The translations under genes were made by a program, and so were the position numbers. This document shows positions 9,723-16,461 of a stretch of 19,844 nucleotides of DNA, one piece after another. Origin of the DNA: GCA-002722245 sp038154685 (GTDB taxonomy: Bacteria > Bacteroidota > Bacteroidia > Flavobacteriales_C > GCA-002722245); assembly GCA_038154685.1 (NCBI GenBank), contig JAYPYW010000059.1, forward strand, positions 1 to 19,844, read 5' to 3'. The number at the start of each line of letters is the position of its first letter. Positions within the stretch are counted from its first letter, which is position 1. The notes beneath the pieces are model-generated. The model did no database searches. It was not told the DNA's origin and worked only from the letters and a program-made list of their open reading frames with translations.

Positions 9723-9727
9723 CTTTG
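9720..9727 (+). promoter_or_regulatory. Probable -7 promoter element (TAACTTTG) of the helicase gene
   Basis: TAACTTTG matches TAnnTTTG exactly, and its first three bases are the TAA stop codon of the preceding gene. A TTTG at 9700-9703 lies 16 bases upstream, slightly short of the 17-23 usually given for Flavobacterium promoters. The box ends five bases before the ATG at 9733, the same layout as in front of the DUF4197 gene. Confidence 0.45.
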
Positions 9728-9732
9728 CTTCC

Positions 9733-11076
9733 ATGCAGAGCTTCGAAGATTTTAAACTCCAGAAATTCCTTAATAAAGCGATTGAAGACTTAGGTTTTGA
9801 TAAGCCTACTCCAATTCAACAAGAAGCTTTTCCTGTTGTAAGATCAGGGTCGGACGTTGTTGGAATTTCACAAACAGGTACGGGTAAAACATTTGCTTAC
9901 CTACTACCTATTTTACAAGATTTAAAATTCTCGAAGCAAGTAACTCCAAGAGTTCTAATCCTTGTCCCAACCCGAGAACTTGTTGTACAGGTTGTAGATG
10001 CAATTAATCAGTTAACCGAATACATGGATGTTAGGGTTTATGGAGCGTATGGGGGGGTTAACATTAATACTCAGAAGCAAGAAGTTATTGATGGTTTAGA
10101 TGTTGTTGTTGCATCTCCAGGAAGGCTTTATGACCTGGCTGTAAGTTATGCTATTCCACTTAAGGACATCAAAAAATTAGTAATTGATGAAGTGGATGTA
10201 ATGCTTGATTTGGGATTTAGAACTCAGCTTAAAAACATCTTTGATATTCTTCCAGAGGCTCGTCAGAATATTATGTTCTCTGCTACAATGACTGATGAAG
10301 TGGATGAGTTGATAGACACCTTTTTTAAGAGTCCTAAAAGAATTGCCATTGCAGTTAGTGGTGAACCGTTAAAAAACATTAACCAAAGCTGTTACCAGGT
10401 TAAAAACTTTTACACCAAAATAAATCTACTTAAAGACATTTTAAGCGATAAAGAGACTTTCTCTAAGGTTGTGGTGTTCCTTTCCAATAAAAAGCTTGCA
10501 GATAAGCTTTACGATCTGATTGAGATGAACGGTGTTGGGATTATCCATTCCAACAAATCTCAAAACGCGAGGATTGAAACAATTGAATTGTTTGATGAAG
10601 GTCAATACAGAATACTAATTGCAACTGATATTATCGCTAGAGGATTAGATTTCCATAAGGTAACCCATGTTATAAACTTTGATGTTCCTTCTTTCCCAGA
10701 GAATTATATTCATAGAATTGGACGATCTGGAAGAGCTGAGGAAAAAGGAAACTCTGTACTCTTTTACACCGAAAAAGAAGAAGAGGCGAAGTTAGAAATT
10801 GAGCAATTAATGAATTTTGAAATTCCAGAAATTGAGTTTCCTGAAGATGTTGAAGTTAATCAGCACTTGCTCCCTGAAGAAAAGGATAAGCCTAATTTAA
10901 AGCAATCTCGCAACCGAGAAAAGAAAAGGGAGGCTGGAGCAGCTTTTCATGAAAAATCCAGCAAAAACAGTAAGGTTAATCTTGGCGGAAAATATAAAAG
11001 GGAGATTAAAGGAAAGTATAAGAAGTCCAGAACTCGCGGGGATAAAGGACAGAATATGAGGAAGAAGAAAAAGTAG
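9733..11076 (+). CDS. DEAD-box ATP-dependent RNA helicase (DEVD variant)
   Basis: This is a 447-residue superfamily 2 RNA helicase, probably acting in ribosome assembly or RNA turnover in the cytoplasm. All motifs are present: the Q motif with PTPIQQEAFP near 25-34, motif I QTGTGKT at 47-53, Ia PTRELV, Ib SPGRL, motif II DEVD at 152-155, motif III SAT at 184-186, motif IV VVFLSNKK, motif V ATDIIARGLD at 297-306 and motif VI HRIGRSGR at 327-334. Motif II is DEVD instead of DEAD; a DEVD-x-ML-x-LGF version is, to my recollection, common in a Bacteroidota branch, so it is not a defect. After about residue 385 comes a disordered Lys/Arg-rich tail ending in RKKKK, typical of an RNA-binding extension. 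I use the ATG at 9733; the frame extends to a TTG at 9691, but that part lies inside the previous gene and precedes the family's usual start. Confidence 0.93.
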   Translation: MQSFEDFKLQKFLNKAIEDLGFDKPTPIQQEAFPVVRSGSDVVGISQTGTGKTFAYLLPILQDLKFSKQVTPRVLILVPTRELVVQVVDAINQLTEYMDVRVYGAYGGVNINTQKQEVIDGLDVVVASPGRLYDLAVSYAIPLKDIKKLVIDEVDVMLDLGFRTQLKNIFDILPEARQNIMFSATMTDEVDELIDTFFKSPKRIAIAVSGEPLKNINQSCYQVKNFYTKINLLKDILSDKETFSKVVVFLSNKKLADKLYDLIEMNGVGIIHSNKSQNARIETIELFDEGQYRILIATDIIARGLDFHKVTHVINFDVPSFPENYIHRIGRSGRAEEKGNSVLFYTEKEEEAKLEIEQLMNFEIPEIEFPEDVEVNQHLLPEEKDKPNLKQSRNREKKREAGAAFHEKSSKNSKVNLGGKYKREIKGKYKKSRTRGDKGQNMRKKKK

Positions 11077-11174
11077 CTTTACCCCCTCAGTCCTAAAAAA
11101 ACACCACTCATCAAAATCCCTTTCCTTTAAAAAACTTCTGTTTTTACATTTAAGGGCAACTAAACCAATAAACC

Positions 11175-11864
11175 ATGTTAGCCTTAACTTTTTATGCTTT
11201 TTCAGCAATTGTAATAGCTGTTATTTCCCATGCAATTTGGAAATTATCTCCAGCAGAAACCAGAAACAAAACTTTACTTTTCCCAATCACTATTTTTCTT
11301 TTCCTGTTAACAATCGGATTAATTGGAGAAACGGGATTTTATATTAATTACAGTTTGCCTCCCACTTTTGTTTATGCCGGGATTTTGCCAGCCTTCCTAA
11401 TACTTGCCATATTTAGTTTCTCAAAACTAGGTAAGCGATTATTAAAAAATGTTCCTCACCATTACCCTGTTTTTTTTCAAAGTTTTAGAATTGTTGTTGA
11501 ATTACTAATATTTTGGACTTACCTGAAAGGATGGGGGCCAAAAGAAGCAACAATGATTGGGTACAACTATGAGTTTTACTTCGGAGCCCTAGCGCTTATT
11601 ATTGGGTTCTTAACTTGGAAAGGAAAAGTTTCCAAAAAACTGCTATTAGGCTGGAATGTACTTGGCTTATTTATGCTAGCATTTATTGTCGGCATCTTCA
11701 TAACATCAGCTTTTGCCTACGATACTTTTTGGGGAAATTCCGAAAGAATGGTAACCGATGAAATGTTCCAAATGCCTGTTATGGCAATTGTTACTTTGTA
11801 TATGCCACTTGCTGTTTGGACACATATTTTTTCAATCAGACAAAACATTTTAAGGGAATCGTAA
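11175..11864 (+). CDS. Uncharacterised seven-helix membrane protein
   Basis: This 229-residue protein is almost wholly hydrophobic, with about seven membrane helices. Prominent segments are near residues 3-22 (LTFYAFSAIVIAVISHAIW), 35-50, 66-83, 104-120, 135-150, 158-178 and 200-220. The most conserved-looking part is FFQSFRIVVELLIFW followed by GPKEATMIGYNYEFYFGAL, which resembles a widespread but unnamed bacterial membrane family with an Arg-x-x-x-Glu helix and a G-x-N-Y/F-D/E motif. I cannot assign a function. The start is the ATG at 11175; a TACATTTA box, one mismatch from TAnnTTTG, lies 22 bases upstream. It stands 98 nt after the helicase and 63 nt before the next gene, both on the same strand, but the next gene has its own promoter candidate. 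Confidence 0.7.
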   Translation: MLALTFYAFSAIVIAVISHAIWKLSPAETRNKTLLFPITIFLFLLTIGLIGETGFYINYSLPPTFVYAGILPAFLILAIFSFSKLGKRLLKNVPHHYPVFFQSFRIVVELLIFWTYLKGWGPKEATMIGYNYEFYFGALALIIGFLTWKGKVSKKLLLGWNVLGLFMLAFIVGIFITSAFAYDTFWGNSERMVTDEMFQMPVMAIVTLYMPLAVWTHIFSIRQNILRES

Positions 11865-11903
11865 TTATTGATTTGCATCAAGGTTTTGGAAACAGCATTC
11901 CAA

Positions 11904-11911
11904 TAGCTTTG
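11904..11911 (+). promoter_or_regulatory. Probable -7 promoter element (TAGCTTTG) of the secreted barrel gene
   Basis: TAGCTTTG fits TAnnTTTG exactly and lies 16 bases before the ATG at 11928. A TTTG at 11885-11888 is 15 bases upstream, about two bases shorter than the usual Flavobacterium spacing. It gives a short untranslated leader of roughly ten bases, with no Shine-Dalgarno sequence. Confidence 0.45.
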
Positions 11912-11927
11912 AAAAAAATCAATTATT

Positions 11928-12485
11928 ATGAAACCAATTATTATTCTTTTATTCTCTCTTTTAGCAGCTCAAATTAAAGCTCAAGACACTTCTGCTTATC
12001 ATTATACAATAGCTGCAGACTTGTCACCTTTTGCTTTTAATGGTTATTCTATTAAAGGTGGTTTTATCACGAAAAATCTCTCTAAAACTGAAATCGCTTT
12101 TGAAATCTTTTCAATGAAAATTCCAGATGTAGTTATAAACCTCAACAAGTCTAACGCAAATAAAGGTTGGTCCGAAAAAGTTAAGCTTGGAACTGCGCTT
12201 TATGTGGATAAGAAATTAGGCGAAAAAAGAAACTCTTTTTGGATTGGAGGAGGATTAGTTTTTCTTAATCATGAAGTGAAAAACACGTCTGTAAAAACCT
12301 CCTTTCAACAATTGGAGTATTTAGCGAGAATTAACTACAAATACTACCCTTTTAAAACCGCAAACTTTTATATAAATCCCTACATTGCTTTAGCTGGAAG
12401 ACATAAGATTGGAGGTGATAATGGAAATTATAGCCTAACACCTTTCCTGTTGATTCCGTCTGTTTATTTGAGTTGGCAGCTATAA
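11928..12485 (+). CDS. Secreted protein, probable small outer-membrane beta-barrel
   Basis: This encodes a 185-residue protein with a clear Sec signal peptide: MKPIIILLFSLLAAQIKA, with cleavage likely before QD. The mature part is built of alternating, amphipathic strands with aromatic ends: HYTIAADLSPFAFNGYSIKGGFITKN, a TALYVDKKLGEKRNSFWIGGGLVFL pair, then LEYLARINYKYYPF and FYINPYIALAGRHKIGG, and a last strand IPSVYLSWQL. Paired strands with tight turns and a terminal aromatic-rich strand suggest an eight-strand OmpA/OmpW-like barrel. No family is recognised, no ligand or catalytic residue stands out, and the barrel is inference. It has its own promoter candidate upstream and ends six bases before the large hairpin at 12491-12516. 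Confidence 0.65.
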   Translation: MKPIIILLFSLLAAQIKAQDTSAYHYTIAADLSPFAFNGYSIKGGFITKNLSKTEIAFEIFSMKIPDVVINLNKSNANKGWSEKVKLGTALYVDKKLGEKRNSFWIGGGLVFLNHEVKNTSVKTSFQQLEYLARINYKYYPFKTANFYINPYIALAGRHKIGGDNGNYSLTPFLLIPSVYLSWQL

Positions 12486-12516
12486 AAAATTAGAGGAGGG
12501 AACCACCCCTCCTCTA
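12484..12516 (-). terminator. Strong Rho-independent terminator after the PAS sensor gene
   Basis: TAGAGGAGGG (12491-12500) and CCCTCCTCTA (12507-12516) form a perfect ten-base-pair stem with a six-base loop. On the minus strand the stem is followed by ATTTTTTAT (12482-12490), so it terminates the minus-strand sensor gene, whose stop is five bases before the stem. On the plus strand there is no T-run, but the hairpin could still protect or weakly stop the barrel-gene transcript. Confidence 0.9.
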
Positions 12517-12521
12517 GACAA

Positions 12522-14963
12522 CTAAACCACCATAGCGTATTTTACGACCTTATACGCTTGGTTTTCTGAATTATAAATTGGGCTATAGGTAGCCTGCAAT
12601 TGTACTTTAGTACCATCTTTGGTATATCTTTCGAATGTTCCTGAGTTAGGGTTTCCTTCTCCTAATGATTCCCAGAAATATTTATAATCATCTGATTCTC
12701 TGTATTTCTCTTCAACAAACATTCCGTGATGCTTACCTACAATTTCATCCTCTGAATATCCCATATTAATACAGAAGAAATCATTTGCTTTTAATATGTT
12801 TCCTTTTAAGTCAAACTCTATAACGGCAAAAGACTTACCAATCGCTGCTAACTGACCTTCGATATCTAAATCGTGTTGTTTTTGAGCGGTTATATCTTGA
12901 GCGATTTTGATAACCTTTACAACTTCACCAGAATCATTTTTAACTGCCGTGTAACTTGCTGAAATCCAAACTGAATCCCCTGATTTACTAAACCTTTCGT
13001 ATTCACCCGATTTAGATAAACCTTGACTTAGATCCTCCCAAAACTTAGCATATTCAGCCGTTTTGATATATTCTTTATCACAAAACATTCTGTGGTGTTG
13101 ACCTACAATTTCATCTAAGGAACTATATCCTAAAGCCTGAACAAATAAATTATTCGCAGTTAAAATCTTTCCTTGAGGTGTAAACTCTATATATGCAGCA
13201 GTTGAGTTAATGGCATCCATCTTCGCCTTATTCTCTTCTGCCATATTTTTCCGAGCTGTAATGTCGGCAGCCAATTTTATCACCTTCAGAACTTTTCCAT
13301 AATCATCTTTAACCGCCGTATAAGATGCGTTTAACCAAACCTCTTCGCCACTTTTCTTGAACCTTTTTACTTCACCAGAAAATGGCTCTCCTTTTCCAAG
13401 CTTATCCCAAAATGATTTGTATTCAATGGAATTGGCGTAATCCGAATCACAAAAGATTCTATGGTGCTTCCCTGCTAAGTCATTTAAACTATACTGCATA
13501 GCAGTTTGGAAAAGTTTATTTGCCGTAATTATGTGACCATCAGGAGTAAACTCAATATATGCTGTTGCTGCTCCAATTGCTTTCATTTGAGCATCTCTCT
13601 GCATTTCTTTCGAATGCATTTCTTCTTGAGTAGCATTCATCTCTTCTAAGTTCTGACGCATTTCCTCTTCCTGTTGTCTCATTTGCTCCTGCTGATCTTG
13701 AGAAACAGTTAATAAATACTTAGTAGATTCTGCGGTTCTTAAAGTATTAATACTAGCGGCTAAAGTCTCTCCAACTCTGTCAACAAAAACCATCTTATCA
13801 TCGGTCAGCTTATGGAAACCTGCTAGTTCAATAACTCCCATGATTTTATCATTAGACATTAACGGGAATATGATAACACAACCTGGTTCCGCATCCCCTA
13901 ATCCGGAAGTAATTCTCAAATAATTTTGAGGAATATTTGTCATGTAAATCTTCTTCATTTCTAAGTAACACTGACCAACTAAACCTTCACCTGGCTTCAC
14001 AGTTTCTTCCATGAACTTATTCCTGTCGTAAGCATAAGTAGCTTTTCTGTGTAATGTTGGATCTTCCTCATTAGCATCCACTACATATATTGCTCCTTGA
14101 ACTACTTGCATATAATCTGTTAAGAAGTTTATGCAACGCGTATAGAACTCATCAGGCTGACTAGAAAACTGTTGGAATAACTCTCCTAGTTTGTTAATTC
14201 CATTCGTTGTAAACCTCTCTTTTTGCTCGTTAACCGCAGCTTCTTGAAGACTTGTTTTCATCCTCATTAAAGCTTTTCCTAATTCGTCCTCCTTAGCTTC
14301 CTCTAATTCAAACTCAACATCTAAATTTCCTTCAGCGATTTCCTCGGCGAATATTTTATTGGCTTTCACAATTTCCATTTGAGAGCTTAATTGAATATTA
14401 TCCAACCCGGCCTTTATTGTTTTTTTAGACAAATCAAATCCCCAGAAAGCGCAAATTGAAATAATAATAGCGGCAATAGCGGCATGGAAAATAAAGGTTT
14501 CTAAATCCATATAATCCATTTGGGTATAATAGATATCTCCTACCCCACTATATTGTAGGTAGGCAAATGTTGAATGATGAACAACAATTGTTAGCAACAG
14601 CGGTAACTGAAGTTTCCAGTTTTGGTACCCAATCATTACTACCGATCCAAAAAATGCAAAAAAGTGCATTTCGAATAAGCCATGCATTTGATAAATGAAC
14701 TGAGCCATAAAAATTGGAAAAATTACCCCTGCTACGTACTGATAGAACTTAGTTCCCTTAAAAATTGATTTAGCAATAAAATATGCTGCTATGTTAAGCC
14801 CTCCTACCCCAATTGCTATATCGAACGTGTCATACCAAAATGATAGTATAACGCCTATTGCAAAAAGCCCTATAAAGGCTATTAATACTAATTGATCCCC
14901 TTGCTTTGTTGCGGGGGCGAAAATTTGACTTTCCTGTTCTTTGGTTAATTTGATTGTGCTCAT
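12522..14963 (-). CDS. Membrane sensor with HAMP, GAF and three PAS domains, no output domain
   Basis: This is an 813-residue sensory protein. Residues about 25-175 form some six membrane helices with in-membrane or near-membrane histidines at 94, 100, 129, 130 and 160; the pattern H-F-x-x-F, Y-x-x-W and HHSTFAYLQ resembles the N-terminal sensor region found in some chemoreceptors and diguanylate cyclases. A HAMP-like linker spans about 200-245 (IAEGNLDVEF, EDELGKALMRM). A GAF domain lies at about 255-415 (PGEGLVGQCYLE, YLRITSGLGDA), then a coiled coil at 415-460. Three PAS domains follow, at about 462-572, 583-697 and 704-813. PAS1 and PAS2 have the HHR-[IM]-FCD motif and end in the DITA strand; PAS3 has HHGMFV and stops at VVKYAMVV. 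There is no kinase, GGDEF or MCP signalling domain. It follows the thioredoxin-fold gene by 3 nt and ends at a strong terminator, so the short end looks genuine. The ligand and partner are unknown. Confidence 0.85.
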   Translation of the reverse strand: MSTIKLTKEQESQIFAPATKQGDQLVLIAFIGLFAIGVILSFWYDTFDIAIGVGGLNIAAYFIAKSIFKGTKFYQYVAGVIFPIFMAQFIYQMHGLFEMHFFAFFGSVVMIGYQNWKLQLPLLLTIVVHHSTFAYLQYSGVGDIYYTQMDYMDLETFIFHAAIAAIIISICAFWGFDLSKKTIKAGLDNIQLSSQMEIVKANKIFAEEIAEGNLDVEFELEEAKEDELGKALMRMKTSLQEAAVNEQKERFTTNGINKLGELFQQFSSQPDEFYTRCINFLTDYMQVVQGAIYVVDANEEDPTLHRKATYAYDRNKFMEETVKPGEGLVGQCYLEMKKIYMTNIPQNYLRITSGLGDAEPGCVIIFPLMSNDKIMGVIELAGFHKLTDDKMVFVDRVGETLAASINTLRTAESTKYLLTVSQDQQEQMRQQEEEMRQNLEEMNATQEEMHSKEMQRDAQMKAIGAATAYIEFTPDGHIITANKLFQTAMQYSLNDLAGKHHRIFCDSDYANSIEYKSFWDKLGKGEPFSGEVKRFKKSGEEVWLNASYTAVKDDYGKVLKVIKLAADITARKNMAEENKAKMDAINSTAAYIEFTPQGKILTANNLFVQALGYSSLDEIVGQHHRMFCDKEYIKTAEYAKFWEDLSQGLSKSGEYERFSKSGDSVWISASYTAVKNDSGEVVKVIKIAQDITAQKQHDLDIEGQLAAIGKSFAVIEFDLKGNILKANDFFCINMGYSEDEIVGKHHGMFVEEKYRESDDYKYFWESLGEGNPNSGTFERYTKDGTKVQLQATYSPIYNSENQAYKVVKYAMVV
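12525..13580 (-). repeat. Three tandem PAS-domain coding repeats
   Basis: The last third of the sensor gene encodes three homologous units of about 110 codons, at 13248-13580, 12873-13217 and 12525-12854. Each begins with an A-x-IEF strand and has a GKHH/GQHH motif, a Y-x-x-FW helix, an S-G-x-x-x-R-[FY] strand and a final V-x-K strand. Units 1 and 2 are the more alike (both have AAYIEFTP and VW-x-x-ASYTAVK). Unit 3 has diverged and lacks the final DIT element. The gain of copies by internal duplication is inferred. Confidence 0.85.
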
Positions 14964-14966
14964 GAT

Positions 14967-15572
14967 TTAGTTGGTTTTATTGTATTCACACCCATAGGAT
15001 GTTAGAGCAAAATGGCCCATTTCTGGAAGTTGTCGCCCCTGTTTAAGGGCTTCAAGAGCCATTTCAGCATAGTTTGAGTTTTTTGAAGTGCAGTATCTGC
15101 CCTTATTGTAGTTTCCTCTGTAATAAAGTTCTCCTGAAGTATTTATAACAGCAGCTTGTGGTGTTGAATAAACACCGCATGCATTAGCTAATACTTTATT
15201 TTCATCTCTCAGAATTTTAACTTCTATATCCACCAAGTCGTTTACCCATTCAACATCGGCGTTTGGTGGAATCACGCAGAAAAAGTTAAAATCGTATTTG
15301 TACTTTCTGTGTAAAGCCTCATAATGCCTCAAGTTGAATCTTGAACAAGGACAAGTTGGTTGGAAAAAGTGAAAATAATTAGGCTTTTCAGTTAAGGCAA
15401 GGTTCCCCTCTAAATCTATTACGCTGTTTAAAGGAACTTCTTTATAGTTTGCTGGTTTTTCTGTTGCTATTGCGTATTGTGCATCTTTATACCAAAAGAT
15501 GGAAACAATCGCTACAAAGGCAGCAAAAACTAGGAAAAGTCCTATGGTGTTATTTTTGTTTAACAATTTCAC
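14967..15572 (-). CDS. Membrane-anchored thioredoxin-fold protein with a Cys-Pro-Cys motif
   Basis: This 201-residue protein has one N-terminal membrane helix at about 9-27 (an uncleaved anchor; the rest is probably periplasmic) and a thioredoxin-like domain. The redox site is Cys74-Pro-Cys76 in HFFQPTCPCSRFN after a beta strand, with the cis-Pro loop at YSTPQ (Pro138). Other cysteines are Cys132, Cys161 and Cys195. The C-P-C-x-x-x-N form and the late YGC resemble DUF6436-type redoxins; I am not sure of that family name. It is not a classical CxxC thioredoxin, so disulfide reduction, metal (copper) delivery or redox sensing are all possible. The start is GTG at 15572: an in-frame TAA at 15576-15578 excludes anything upstream. 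The stop is 3 nt before the PAS sensor start, so the two are co-transcribed and probably functionally linked. Confidence 0.75.
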   Translation of the reverse strand: MKLLNKNNTIGLFLVFAAFVAIVSIFWYKDAQYAIATEKPANYKEVPLNSVIDLEGNLALTEKPNYFHFFQPTCPCSRFNLRHYEALHRKYKYDFNFFCVIPPNADVEWVNDLVDIEVKILRDENKVLANACGVYSTPQAAVINTSGELYYRGNYNKGRYCTSKNSNYAEMALEALKQGRQLPEMGHFALTSYGCEYNKTN

Positions 15573-15860
15573 GGCTTAATTAAACCATGAAGAAAAGAAG
15601 AAAGTTTCGTTGCGTTATAAGTTTTTAGTTATCAGAGTTAAATTCTTTTTATATAACGTTTCTAAAACTCAACACCACTAATGGATTAAATGTAACAACT
15701 AATCGATTATTAAAGTGATTTATGGATATTATTAGTTTTTTTAATGAAAACTCTTCTAATTACGTTTCCATTTTAGTTTAGGTCTTAATCGCGAAATGAT
15801 CGAAAAGAACAAAGAGCACAATGTTCAACCAATAACTTTAAATCATAAACAAAATTAAAT
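15573..15860. other. 288-nt non-coding spacer between two minus-strand operons
   Basis: No open frame of useful size is seen on either strand. The spacer should hold the end of the recO-receptor transcript and the promoter of the thioredoxin-fold/sensor pair. Near the upstream end is TAATTTTG (minus strand, 15850-15857), an exact TAnnTTTG but about 280 bases from the GTG. TACATTTA (minus strand, 15686-15693) has one mismatch. A perfect ten-base palindrome TAATCGATTA lies at 15700-15709. A five-base stem GAACA/TGTTC followed by TTTT around 15805-15830 is too weak to call a terminator. Confidence 0.5.
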
Positions 15861-16457
15861 TTATTCATCAAGCGTTCCTGTGTTGATTTTCACATCATTA
15901 AAAACAACCTTACGCTTTACTTTCGTTGTGCCGTCCTCTGCAGTATACTTAGATTTTTTTATTTCATAACCCGAATTAAGCTTATAAGTTAGAAATCCAC
16001 TCAACCCTATTATAACCGCAATTAATCCGTAATCGAATATAACATAAGCGTCAAAAGATTCTATTTTACCAATAGATCTTACAACCCCTAATGCGGAAAG
16101 CGCAATAATTACATTATATATACTTTGAGAATATTTAAAAACACCAACAGCCATTGCTACATTAATTGCTGGCCCAACTAACAAGGCAAATATTAAAACT
16201 CCCTTATTGGCATCCGCGAATAAAGAGAAAATCGCCAATAACTTTATTAATGCGGTTACAACTAATAATATTCCTAATGTTGTATTTAGTCCGTTATATT
16301 TTGTTCTTGATTGAAGTGGTATAAACAGTTTTGTAATCTTGGCGATTTTTTCCAAATCGGCTTTTGTTTCTTCTTGAATCTCTGCAACAACATCTGTTCT
16401 CGATTTCCCTTCTTCAATTTTCTGTTTTACCAATTTTTTGATTTGTCTTGAGTTCAT
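15861..16457 (-). CDS. Uncharacterised four-helix membrane protein
   Basis: This encodes a 198-residue protein of unknown function. The N-terminal 55 residues are soluble and charged (MNSRQIKKLVKQKIEEGKSR, then EIQEETKADLEKIAKIT), predicted helical. Four membrane helices follow, at about 60-83 (TTLGILLVVTALIKLLAIF), 88-110, 117-135 and 140-162, and a short basic C-terminal tail contains YTAEDGTTKVKRKVVFND. I prefer the ATG at 16457 to the upstream codon at 16487, which lies inside the receptor gene; at 16457 the spacing to the receptor stop is 4 nt, fitting translational coupling. The position as last gene of the recO-receptor unit gives no clear function; a role in supporting the receptor is only speculation. 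Confidence 0.7.
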   Translation of the reverse strand: MNSRQIKKLVKQKIEEGKSRTDVVAEIQEETKADLEKIAKITKLFIPLQSRTKYNGLNTTLGILLVVTALIKLLAIFSLFADANKGVLIFALLVGPAINVAMAVGVFKYSQSIYNVIIALSALGVVRSIGKIESFDAYVIFDYGLIAVIIGLSGFLTYKLNSGYEIKKSKYTAEDGTTKVKRKVVFNDVKINTGTLDE

Positions 16458-16461
16458 TCTT

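Noticed and set aside
10186..10197. Helicase motif II DEVD as a disabled active site
   Set aside because: The catalytic Asp-Glu and last Asp are kept; Ala to Val at the third position is found in active relatives as far as I recall, so inactivation is not supported.
10897..11208. Minus-strand frame of 103 codons over the helicase tail
   Set aside because: Antisense to the Lys-rich helicase tail and running into the next gene; its Phe/Leu-rich translation is the complement of Lys codons.
15587..15628. Small plus-strand frame (ATG, Lys/Arg-rich, 13 codons) in the spacer
   Set aside because: Very short, no supporting signal, and opposite to the surrounding operon.
15700..15709. Palindrome TAATCGATTA as a regulator binding site
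   Set aside because: A single ten-base AT-rich palindrome with no second copy in the window and no adjacent regulator gene is weak evidence.
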